Shown here in pieces: positions 44,440 to 54,979 of a DNA stretch of 64,000 nt. The position numbers were made by a program, and so were the translations under genes. Below the pieces are notes generated by a model that saw only the letters and a program-made list of their open reading frames with translations, was not told where the DNA came from and did no database searches. Source of the stretch: Meconema thalassinum (taxonomy: Eukaryota > Arthropoda > Insecta > Orthoptera > Tettigoniidae); assembly GCA_946902985.2 (NCBI GenBank), contig OX336388.2, positions 289,890,526 to 289,954,525 of the forward strand. The letters are read 5' to 3'. How positions within the stretch are numbered: the stretch's first letter is position 1; the number at the start of each line of letters is the position of its first letter.

Positions 44440-44942
44440 ATTTCAACAAATGTCAGTTCTTTCATGAAGAAATTGAATTTCTTGGGCATAGAATCGATGG
44501 AGATGGTTATAGGCCCAATCCAAAGAAGATCATGGCTATTTCAGAGTTTCCAACCCCAAGAAAGATTAAAGAGGTACGGCAGTTTTTAGGCATGTGTCAG
44601 TTCTTTTCAACACATTGTCCTGAATATACTGAAACGATGGCACCTCTGCAGGACTTACTAAGAAAGGGAAATCGATGGAAATGGGACGATAGATGCAATC
44701 AAGCGTTTGTAGCGGCTAAGAACATGTTGATCCAAAATATCAAGCTTGAGTACCCCGATTTTGCGAGAAGATTTTTTGTGGAGACAGACGCATCCAAAAT
44801 AGGTATCAGTGGGATCCTATATCAGTTGGACGATACCAACAAACACAGGTATTTAGCTTTCACCAGTCGCAAGCTCAGGAATTGTGAGAAGAATTACTAT
44901 GAAACTGAGTTAGAGGCATTAGCAGTGGTTGTTTGGACATGA
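44436..44942 (+). pseudogene. Gypsy RT thumb and RNase H, N-terminal part
   Basis: Continues pol after a one-base shift at 44430-44437: NFNKCQFFHEEIEFLGHRID, then the RT thumb (VRQFLGMCQFFSTHCPEYTETMAPL) and RNase H with VETDASKIGISG (first catalytic Asp) and ETELEALAVV (catalytic Glu). It stops at 44940, where an internal deletion seems to have removed a dozen or so codons between LAVVVWT and FGHDITV. Confidence 0.9.
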
Positions 44943-45975
44943 CATAACAGTGATCACAGATCATAAAGCCCTCCAATTTATTATGAAGACAGACTTAGCG
45001 AGTGACCGCATCACCAGATGGGCTCTGTTCTTACAACAATTTAACCCAACTGTTGTACATAGACCTGGGAAATTAAAGCTGTTAGCAGATGTGTTGAGCA
45101 GAAACCCTTGTGAGGAAATAATTGTCAACCACATAAATCTAATTCAAGAGGATAATGGTACTCTAGAAAAGTTGAAGATGTTAGCGCAAACTCAGAAGAG
45201 ATATGCACCTTTGCGAAGAATTTACCGTTTTTTTACACGCAGGATGGACAACGCTTATCCAGATTTTCGAAGAACTGAGATAGAAGCTAGAAAATATCAC
45301 ATTATGGGAGGTGTTATATGCCAATATATAGACCAGGATCATACTAAACTTAGAGTAGTGATCCCACCCAAGGTTGTCAAACCAGTTATTTGGATGATAC
45401 ACCGAACTGCAGCTCATGTAGGTGTAGACAAGACTTTGGCTCTCGCTCAGGAAACCTTCGTTTGGAGACAAATGGGACAAACGATTCGCGACGTCATAAA
45501 GACCTGTGACAGTTGTCAGCGAAGTAAATATTCATCTAAGCTAATGAAAGAAGTTCCTAGATCAATATTACCCAGCAAGCCAAGAGAACTTTTCGCTACG
45601 GACATTTTCGGTCCGATTCCTCGTTCGACGAAAGGAAATCAGTTTGTTTTGGTAACAGTAGACGTGTTTTCTAAATACGTATCTCTATGCCCTATCCAGA
45701 AAGCTACATCCAAGTACGTGATCAACAGATTAGAGAGAACAGTTATTCCACGTATGGGGAAACCTGAAGTTTTGTTGAGTGACCATGGATCGCAATTCAC
45801 CAGTATGGAATTTTCTACTGCTATGGAACGTTTAGGAATAAGGCATGTGTTTAATTCTGTGCGGTATCCAGAGGGAAATCCAGCCGAAAGAATTATGCCG
45901 GAAATTAGTAAAAATGTGTCGCTTATATGTGTCAAGGCAACACCACAGATGGATGGAAGTGATACCTATCATTAG
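44929..45975 (+). pseudogene. Gypsy RNase H end and integrase
   Basis: ITVITDHKALQFI opens the rest of RNase H (catalytic Asp in TDH), then TRWALFLQQFNPTVVHRPGK. Integrase: zinc-binding HHCC (HRTAAHVGV ... CDSCQRSK) and catalytic core with Asp in LFATDIFGP, Asp in LLSDHGSQFTS and Glu in NPAER. It goes out of phase right after NPAERIM (about 45895) and ends at a stop at 45973. Confidence 0.9.
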
Positions 45976-46405
45976 TCAATGCTTGAATTCCACAGTACAT
46001 GAAAGCACAGGACAGATTCCGTCCATGCTTCATCATGGATTGAAACCTGATAGACCATGGGACCGAGTCGTGAGGGCACCAGTAGATCCTCAACCCACAC
46101 AAGAAAGAAGAGTCGAGAAGGCAGGAGAGAGACTCAGAAGACAGGCGGAGAAGAGAGCCAGGAGACAAGCAGGAAGGAGGTTCCACGAGCCGTTTCAAGA
46201 AGATGATGAGGTGCTGATTAGGAAGCCAGTCACTTCGAATCTTCAACTGAAGATCTACCATAAATTTGCGCCGTTGTACGCTGGTCCATTCCGTATTGAA
46301 GAAACGTACCGAAATAATAGCTACAAGATTGTCAGAATGGATACTAATGAAGCTGTGGGAACTTTTAATGCAGCTAGCATTAGAAAGTACCATCATGCTG
46401 AATAA
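45845..46405 (+). pseudogene. Gypsy integrase C-terminal part
   Basis: In a new phase from about 45893 it gives KLVKMCRLYVSRQHHRWMEV and IPIISQCLNSTVHESTGQIP, typical of the integrase core end. A Lys/Arg-rich linker and a small C-terminal domain follow (FAPLYAGPFRIEETYRNNSY). Stop TAA at 46403-46405. No chromodomain and no env follow; 100 bases later the 3' LTR starts. Confidence 0.88.
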
Positions 46406-46481
46406 GAGGATTGTAGAGCTATCGTGTACGTGTGTTATATATAGAATGCCTGAGAGTGTATTTTCTTTTCTCAATCCTGAT

Positions 46482-46505
46482 AAAAAAGGAGATGTACGGG
46501 AGAGA
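46482..46505 (+). other. Polypurine tract region
   Basis: AAAAAAGGAGA at 46482-46492 and GGGAGAGA at 46498-46505 directly before the 3' LTR start TGTACCC. The second is the likely plus-strand primer. Confidence 0.65.
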
Positions 46506-49500
46506 TGTACCCGATACCTAGTTGAGGCTATCGGCTACGCCAGCAGACATTAAGCCGTAGTTGAGATTATGGGAAGAGTTATGAAAAGATAGCGCTCAAA
46601 TCGAGTCAAGAGGAATGTCGAGATGACGTAGAAGGTCTAGGATTAAGAAGGCACTGACAGCAGTCAAGCAGATGGAATTATGGATGGAATTATGAAGCTT
46701 TATTAAGATCTATATGGAACATGGTATTTAAACATCTCAGAAGAGAAGATATAACAAGCATTATATATGGTAATAATTTGAAGGAAGTCAGATAACCCTT
46801 AAGTTATTATATAACTTAATAGCCGAGATGATCAGGGTTCGAGATTATATTTGTGACGCAAGACCACAGAGGTGGGGAGAACGTCACGTGACTGCGCCAG
46901 GGAGGTGCAGGTCAATGCAGTCTAGAGACAGTCAGTCGAGCTCAGTTAGCAAGAGAGTCAGGTACAGCGAGCAACGCAGTCGAATTCAGAGAGCGAGCTG
47001 AGTAGGACATGCCGAGCGTATAGTAAAAGTCGCGCGGTGAGCAGCATTTGTCACGGAAAGAGAAAGCGACAGTTTTAACTTCACCAAGCAGCGAACGGAA
47101 AGTAGGTCAGTGAGCCAGGCAGACACCCGCAGTAGGCAGCGTGAAGACCGGTTACAGAACCAGCTGTACGGGCCAAGCAAGCATGAGAAGGCCGGGGTTT
47201 AGAACAGAACTGTAATAGTAGTTGGAGAACTTTATTTCGAGCTGCATTTTGGTTACGCAGAACAGCATAGCAGAGCGGCATGGCGAGGCCAGCTTTAAGC
47301 GGATATTATTCTAGAACATTGCAGTAGAGACGAGCGGGTTATTTCCAATTTTACACGCAAGCATTATGATAGAAACTGAACTTCATTACAACATTGAGTT
47401 GGGACGCATATTCAGTAATTGAATAGTGCAGGCAGATAATTACGAGATACTGCAACTGTGAACTTCGAATGAACATAGTTATTCAGTGACATTACGACTA
47501 TGCATTCCATAACGGAACATGCAGAGCGACCATGGGGTCCAAGTAACTTGAACGATTTTAGGCAAACGGAATGTTACAAGAAAATGCACTTATGAACATT
47601 GGCTCGTGCATTAATGCAATTCTTTCTTATGAAGTGTTATACAATACCGAGTACGAACACAGATACAGGGTGTTTAATAAACTTATACACTCGTATAAAT
47701 AAAATTTATTTTCTGCAAGTGAGACTAAACCGCTGTGGAGATTGAACTTTCAACACTCAAACCGAACATTGTATAGGACAGTGGCGTAACGGAGAAGAGG
47801 AATATGGGGTCCGCTGTTTCTATGAACTTTTTCGTGAGGATTTGGACAGTATCCGCTATGGATAACCAGAAGTTCATCATGTCGGAGTAAACGCAGACAG
47901 AGACGCGATGGCACCACGGAGCGATGGAATCGATTCCTGAAGAGTAGGAGGTCCACCAGCTGATTCACTTGGGATTTGAAGGCAATCGTCATTGCGTCGG
48001 TGGAATGATATTCACGCCGATCTTTCGAGAATTTCATTACATAAGGATAATCGACGATCTTTGAAATTTAATAACAGCTGATAATGAGAAGGTACTGTAA
48101 GAGTTATAACTTCCTGATACGATTATTTTCATGAATACCGGGCACACATATATATTTTTCTAATAGGAGTGATACGATTATTTAGACATGGCTTTGACTT
48201 TATATGCTTCGAATTTGCTAGAATATGGCGTGACCATATGATATGGCAGGCATCATTATACGATATTCTCACCATTGATTGGCTTTATTAAGCAGATGTT
48301 TGGTCTTTTAGACATTTTTCCAGCAAGGATAGTTTTCATGAATAGTTTTTTTTATGTGACGAGTATTTCGAACTCGTGATTTGCAATTGATTATCTATAT
48401 TACTTCGTCAGTTCATTGCATACTAGCGAACGGAAAGTAGGTCAGTGAGCCAGGCAGACACCCGCAGTAGGCAGCGTGAAGACCGGTTGTTTGCTAATCC
48501 AATATTTTGTTGCTATACTCTTTTGAGAGTACTTTCAGTTTAACAGCTGGTACAGCTGATGCTTTTGATGATTTTTTATAATTGTGTTTGATACCTTTGA
48601 GAAGGATTTAAAGTAGGGATTTTTTACATTGGATTGTTTGGAGATATTAAGATGTTATTCACTTTAGTGAATGAATATCGCTTTTATATGACAACTAGAG
48701 ACTTGTTGATTCCGATCTGGTACATTCCCTCATTTAGTCTTCGAGATGGGGTCTTTCGTATTTATACGATTGTATGGTGGTTACTCATCTTACCCATCGT
48801 TCAGGGCACTATCATGTTAGTCGACGGGGCAAGGTCTTTCGTATTTATACGATTGTACGGTGGTTACTCATCTTACTCGCCATTGAGGGACTCATTTTTA
48901 TCATCCGAGTGTACTTGAGATTGTAAGAGAATCAAACAAGGAACTACTAGTCACATATCAGTCGAATTTTTCTTAAATAAAGTAAAGATAAATGTCAGCA
49001 GGGTTACATTTAGTAATTCTTGTTTGCTAATCCAATATTTTGTTGCTATACTCTTTTGAGAGTACTTTCAGTTTAACAGCTGGTACAGCTGATGCTTTTG
49101 ATGAGTTTTTATAATTGTGTTTGATACCTTTGAGAAGGATTTAAAGTAATTGAATCTTGTAAGATGAATCAATAATGGTCAGATTTATTTTAAGGCAGAT
49201 CAGTATTGCATATTTTGATATGAGAGATTATAGCACATTGGTGTTTTTCTGTGATGTGAATTATGAGAATTGTAAGAGAATTTATGCTATTTGAAAGCAG
49301 ATCTTGAATTACTAAGGTAATATTTTTTACAATTGTTTAAGAAGTTGTCTAGATGTGATCAGAGTAATTACAGTTATTGGAGATTGTGTGCGTTGATAAT
49401 TTGAAGCCAGTTATATATTTTTTGTAGATCATGCAACATGGTTAAGTGAAGTTTGTGATAGGCATTTTGTAGAAGTTGCCAAGTGATAGTTGCAATGTTG

Positions 49501-51202
49501 CTAATGTATTTTGAGGCAGACATGAGGTTGTCGAACCCAGTCTAGCGTAATTTTTGAGATTCAGGCTGTATGCTGAATATTTATGGAGTTTTGTGGAATA
49601 ATTGTGGTATTCAAATGTGATATATGAAGAATTGAAGATATATAATGTAGTAGTGGATAGTCAGATCCAACGTGATGTCGTGAAGGCAATAATATTTTTT
49701 GGCATGATAATTAAATACGAGATATAACTTGAAAGTAATAAAACTGTAAGACAACGTTCTATAACCCATATTAAACAATTTGTTAGGAAATTAAACAAAT
49801 AAATAAAGTTGATAATACAAGATTTTCTGATAATAATAATTAATGAGATAATAATCTGAAAATTAAGCATATTAATGATCTGACCTAATGAAATAAAAAT
49901 CAGAATGACTAGATGAAATAATAAAAATCTAAATAACCAGAAGAATGAAATTTAAATAAATTAATAAATTAAATTTTGGAATAAATCAATGAATTAAATA
50001 AATGGATGAATTAAAGATTGGATAAATAAACTGATTTAAATAAATTAATAGATGATTGGATAGATGATGAATAACTGAATTAGAAGGTGATAATTAATTA
50101 AAGAAGCTGATGATTAATGAATTTATATGGAATTAAATAAATTTAATTGAGATATAATTTGAGGAATTGCAACTTGAGTAGATGAATTAAACGATTTATA
50201 TTGATGATTTAAGATGATTTAATCTGAAGAAGATGATAAGATAAGAGTGTGTGAATAATTAGAAAGTATAATGAAGTGATGATAATAATTTTCATTTAAA
50301 TGATTTAATGGTGATGAGTTAATGATTCTGACAGGAATATATTGAATTTTGAGATGAGAATTAATGTGAGAAATATTTAACTTTGATGATGATGATGAGT
50401 ATGACCAATGAGCAGTGGATTTTCTGTAATTCACAAACAAGCAATTGTTAATGACAATGTAAATACTGTAAATTAATTATTCGATGTTTAGGAGCATTTT
50501 ACTAATGTATTCAACATTTAAATTATGCCATGCAAGCCATAAATTACGTGATGTTTAAAATATGTGATTATAATATGTGTGTTTAGACAGATTAATAATT
50601 TTTTCAAATCCACATTCATGATGTTAATTTAAAGAGAAATTAGGTCTCAGGTATCACGAATGTCAGTGACGAAAGACATAGTGCTACAGTGATCCTGAGA
50701 ACCCAAGAGAACTTTAGAGATGTTTCCTGTTGTATGTGGATTAAATATTTTTTGATTAGAAAAGAGATGGTTCGATTTTTGGACAATGACAATTTAACGT
50801 TGGCATTCGACCATGCTCTCAGGTAGGATGAATATTTAAAATGTCTGTCTGACTATCAAAGTGAAATAAATTTGTTTTTATCTTAGTTGTGATCTGATGA
50901 TGGTGTGATTTTCCTTTTTCTTTCCTTGTCTTGATAAAGGCTTAACCGGAAAGAATGTGGTTTGCTAGGAGTTCAGTTGATGGCGCCCATTTATATTTGC
51001 ATTTTCTTTATTAAACTTAAGCCCGTAACGACCCTAGAGATACTTTGTCTCGTGTTACCCTCTGCTTTTTCGATAACTCAGCTGAATTTCCGACACATTC
51101 CTTATTTGACGAGTGGTTCATTTAACTCCGCTCTGTCCTGGAACTCCAGGAATGCGATGTAATAGCAGATGGGTCATCGCATCCCCAGGTCGAACGGGTA
51201 CA
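46506..51202 (+). repeat. 3' LTR (4,697 bp)
   Basis: Begins TGTACCC and ends GGGTACA, a perfect 7-bp inverted terminus. Nearly identical to the 5' LTR wherever I compared them (scattered single changes such as CGCACAAATCG/CGCTCAAATCG, and a 12-base insertion near 47331). The main difference is a 185-bp block at 48429-48613 replacing 19 bp of the 5' LTR. Confidence 0.95.
48429..48613 (+). repeat. Chimeric insert within the 3' LTR
   Basis: First part (to about 48489) copies 47094-47153; second part (about 48489-48613) copies about 49021-49148, both in direct orientation. It replaces 19 bp (37479-37497 of the 5' LTR). Joints share short homology: AGCG on entry, TT at the switch, AGTA on exit. 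Confidence 0.92.
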
Positions 51203-51541
51203 CTTCCAAGCCCTCGCCCTGTCCCGGCTAGACTATGGTTCTGCGGCATACGGTTCAGCAAGGCCGGCAACCTTGAAAATGCTGAACAGTATCCACCATA
51301 GTGGCGTTAGGATGGCTACCGGTGCCTTCCGGACCAGCCCGATACCCAGCCTACTCCCCGAATCGGGTGTTCCACCTCTAAATTACAGACGCCTACATAA
51401 TGCTTTTAGCATATGCTACCAATGCGCGTTAAATGCCGCAACACCCGAGCTATCAAGCTCTCTTCAGTACCCAATACCACCAGGGGTACGCCAACCAGTC
51501 TCGTGCCACTCGGCCAGTTTGTATTAGACTTGATAGCTCGT
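51203..51541 (+). pseudogene. I-like LINE ORF2, segment 3' of gypsy insertion
   Basis: Continues the LINE from 35567: matches 58213-58553 (SIHHSGVRMATGAFRTSPIPSL, VPPLNYRR). It ends at 'cttgatagctcgt', well short of RNase H and of the LINE's normal 3' end, so this copy is truncated at both ends or its 3' part was deleted. Confidence 0.88.
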
Positions 51542-52154
51542 TTGAAGAGTGAAGAGAGGTCAGCTCTCCATAAAAGTGTGTTCATTTACTAAAAAACACA
51601 CCCTGTCGGAAAGAAGACACAACTTAGCGATACAGCCAAGCTAGATATAAAGGGGGGGGGGAGGATAGGGAGTTTTTAAGAGGTAAATGTTATCTGGATC
51701 AGGAGTACGATGTACTTTTTTCTTCAATAAACCAAGGCCGGCATTCGCGGCAGTATTCAAGGTACCGAGACGTTTTCAAAGACCGGGCAATGCTTAGTAT
51801 AAATGGCTAATAGTCCACGCGTGGCGGGGTATGTTCCACGGTCTTTGATAGTTGAAGTCCTTCCTGAATTCATTAACATACATCTTATCTAGATTTGGCA
51901 ACACGTCACAATTACTCAGCTTAGTAAGTCAAAATTCCAGTTCAGTCGACCGTCACTGCTCCAAGAGGGAAGTTGATAGTAGGCCTACGGAAGACATCCA
52001 ACCAGACAAGTAATAGCTTGCACTATACAGGACAACCATAGCTGACTTTTACAACCATATAGTCACTCCAAACAGACAAATTCTGGATTTATATCACCAT
52101 TTTAGCGTTCCAGCTAACATCATATATAATACAACTGCAATTTTCTTACATACA
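51542..52154. other. No gene recognised
   Basis: Unassigned flank with a run of nine G at 51653-51661. Confidence 0.35.
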
Positions 52155-52437
52155 GGGTTGCCCAATGAAATTCCTAGAAGTGGTAGATATAGTCAGGTCA
52201 AACTATGGAAAAAATTGGGCCAACCTTGAAAAAATTGTATCATAAGCAAATCCTTCGTAGTTATTCACAATAATATGTGCTACAAAATATATCCATAATC
52301 CACCAAAATCCATTCACGAGAAATTAGTTAAAATTAATTTTCAGTGGACCGGGTAGTCTAAACATTAGTTCTCAATAAATCCTGAATATCTCCGAAACTA
52401 CTTGAGTTATATTTAAGATACTTAGAAGAATTGTTGC
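52155..52437 (+). repeat. Dispersed repeat, also at 31205-31463
   Basis: See 31205-31463. This copy has a 20-30 bp extra stretch ('ggtagatatagtcaggtcaa') that the other lacks. Confidence 0.8.
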
Positions 52438-52984
52438 AATGCCATGAGGGTGTATATATATTGAATTTCGCGATGATTGGTTGAAACGATGAGCTATTTT
52501 GTTTGTGTGCCTTTTTCTAGTGATATAGAAGACTCAGAATCACCTATATTGTAGCATGTACTTACATACTTGTGGTTAATAGCATAAATAAGATTTATAT
52601 TGATGGGCTTGATGGTTGTTTCTTTTTTTAATAAATCGAACCGAGCAAACGTTTTGAGCATTTTGTAATAGAATTTGTTGGTTATACTTCATAATGTATC
52701 TCTATAACTAACGGTAATGAGACTTGTACATTATGTGGTAGAAATTTCTTGCCATTTACCCTTCATTAAAACGAATAACTGCATCTAGTAGCCAATCCCA
52801 ATATTCAATACATGCAGACCCACAAACACGTTTTTAGGCACACGCTCCCAGATACAAGTATTTAAGCTTTTGTTTGGGTTCTAGGCATTGCCAAGTGAAC
52901 ATTTCTTCACTACATGTAATTGTCGTATCCATGGTTACATTAAAATATCATTAATGACCGCAAAAATGGTTTCTATACCTACTG
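52438..52984. other. No gene recognised
   Basis: AT-rich unassigned DNA. Confidence 0.35.
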
Positions 52985-53550
52985 TATATGCCCCGTGTGG
53001 ATGCGGGATAGAATACACCCACGGTATGCCCTGCCTGTCGTAGGAGGCGACTAATAGGGCCGACATGGCCGAATATCTTGCCAGTTTTTGATTTGTTCAG
53101 ACCCCCTGTGGATGGGGAGGGCAGAATTCATCCACGGTATCCCCTGCCTGTCGTAAAAGGCGTCTTAGAGGGGGCCTTATAAAGGTCGATTTTGGATTTC
53201 TGGTCCCAGCTCTGGCTTGACCTACAGAAATAAACATGCATGCTGTTAGCGGAAGGGCCACCAGCTTGGCCATCTGGCCAGAAAGCCTAGACGGTATGCC
53301 CCATCCCGTCAGGTGGGTGCGCCATGTACCCTACAGTAGTATCCGCCTTACAACGAAGGTCCCTGCATGGCCGGATACTGGAGCTGCATAAATCCTGTGC
53401 ATGCCGAGGGGGAAGTGCCTGTTCGAGGCACTGGGACCCCAGGCAATACTTGCTATGCCAGGTAGGTATTGCCTTGGCTGGGTGGCGCCCACAGTGATAG
53501 CCTCCGATCGGAGAGGGCAGTATTCGGGGAGGATTTCGTCCGGGATGCAG
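52985..53550 (+). mobile_element. I-like LINE 5' untranslated region
   Basis: Starts with a motif given twice: CACGGTATGCCCTGCCTGTC (53022) and CACGGTATCCCCTGCCTGTC (53136), each followed by GTA(G/A)(G/A)AGGCG. It continues with 'ccatctggccagaaagccta' and 'ggcgcccacagtgatagcct', which the minus-strand copy at 22330-22706 shares. The duplicated first ~115 bases suggest a tandem 5' promoter unit or two stacked 5' ends. Confidence 0.75.
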
Positions 53551-54908
53551 TTTAGACCTTAACGGGAATTTCGCCGAATTGCGTGCATTCCAGCAACGCT
53601 TCGGTTTGCTTCCGGTCAACGGTGTGCAGCAACAACTGACTGTTCCTGGCTTGGAAATCCCGCTTAGGTCTCCAAATTTCTCCTCGCTTTCCACCGAAAA
53701 AATTATTGATTTTACTAGTTTAAAATCACCCCCCGTCAGTCCTCGTAGCTACCAGGTAGCGAGGAGACTTGCCAACGGGGATTCTTCTATTAAAGGCTTC
53801 ATCCCAAGGCATATAAACCTTGGAATTAGCTCGACACCCTAGAGACGACTTTTTGAGGGTGCCACCCTGTACAGGTGTCCGTGATCCTTGGCAGTTAGGA
53901 TAAATCGGGGGAGGCGTACACCTCTCACCCTCATGTGTCCCCTTGCCACACTCTCTACACACGGACTCGGCAGTGCACCTGGCGGAAACATGCCCTAATT
54001 GCTGGCTTTGATAGCATGGCATAGGTGGAGGGATGTACGGTCGATCATCGCAGTGGTACGATGTGACCTTCACCTGCTTAGGTAGGCCTACAACATCACC
54101 CTCAAAATGGAGAATAAAAGCGCCGGTATCGACGCTGTTCTCTCCAATCTTTCGGGCGATGCGCCTAATCTTGGTGACGCCTCTCCTCCCCTGATCCCGC
54201 AACAATTCTGCATCGCTATTTAAAATGAGGTCACGATGGAAAATAACTCCACGGACGGAGGAGAGGCGTCACCAAGATTAGGCGCATCGCCCGAAAGATT
54301 GGAGAGAAGAGCGTCGATACCGGCGCTTTTATTCTCCATTTTGAGGGTGATGTTGTAGGCCTACCTAAACAGGTGAAGGTCACATCGTACCACTGCGATG
54401 ATCGACCGTACATCCCTCCACCTATGCCATGCTATCAAAGCCAGCAATTAGGGCATGTTTCCGCCAGGTGCACTGCTGAGTCCGTGTGTAGAGAGTGTGG
54501 CAAGGGGACACATGAGGGTGAGAGGTGTACGCCTCCCCCGATTTATCCTAACTGCCAAGGATCACGGACACCTGTACAGGGTGGCACCCTCAAAAAGCCG
54601 TCTCTAGGGTGTCGAGCTAATTCCAAGGTTTATATGCCTTGGGATGAAACCTTTAATAGAAGAATCCCCGTTGACAAGTCTCCTCGCTACCTGGTAGCTA
54701 CGAGGACTGACGGGGGGGGGGGGGGGGGGGTGATTTTAAACTAGTAAAATCAATATTTTTTTCGGTGGAAAGCGAGGAGAAATTTGGAGACCTAAGCGGG
54801 ATTTCCAAGCCAGGAACAGTCAGTTGTTGCTGCACACCGTTGTCCGGAAGCAAACCGAAGCGTTGCTGGAATGCACGCAATTCGGCGAAATTCCCGTTAA
54901 GGTCTAAA
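53551..54908. repeat. Large inverted repeat of LINE ORF1 segments
   Basis: Arms 53551-54189 (639 bp) and 54257-54908 (652 bp) are near-perfect reverse complements; the main length difference is a run of about 20 G in the right arm (54711-54730). The 67-bp spacer is itself inverted LINE sequence matching about 54925-54998. Both arms contain the same abnormal junction (CCAAGG then ATCACGGACACC), which joins the zinc-knuckle part of ORF1 to its N-terminal part, so that junction predates the inversion. Frames inside are fragments only. Confidence 0.92.
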
Positions 54909-54979
54909 AACACGAAACGCTTAATGAGGTCCGTGGAGTTATTTTCCATCGTGACCTCATTTTAAATAGCGATGCAGAA

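Larger units (their letters stand above)
35568..51202 (+). mobile_element. Ty3/gypsy retrotransposon with giant LTRs, 15.6 kb
   Basis: Complete provirus-like structure: 5' LTR 35568-40086, PBS 40103-40119, gag-like region from 40389, pol 42298-46405, purine tract 46482-46505, 3' LTR 46506-51202. Inserted into an I-like LINE: the bases after the 3' LTR (CTTCCAAGCCCTCG) continue the LINE sequence interrupted at 35567 (CTAC), giving a 4-bp target duplication CTAC/CTTC with one change. Protein order protease-RT-RNase H-integrase is that of Ty3/gypsy. No env frame. Coding regions carry several shifts and one SINE. Confidence 0.95.

Noticed and set aside
53287..54744. Several 80-160 codon frames in the ORF1 palindrome as separate genes
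   Set aside because: They are mirror-image copies of the same scrambled LINE ORF1 pieces and read across an abnormal junction.
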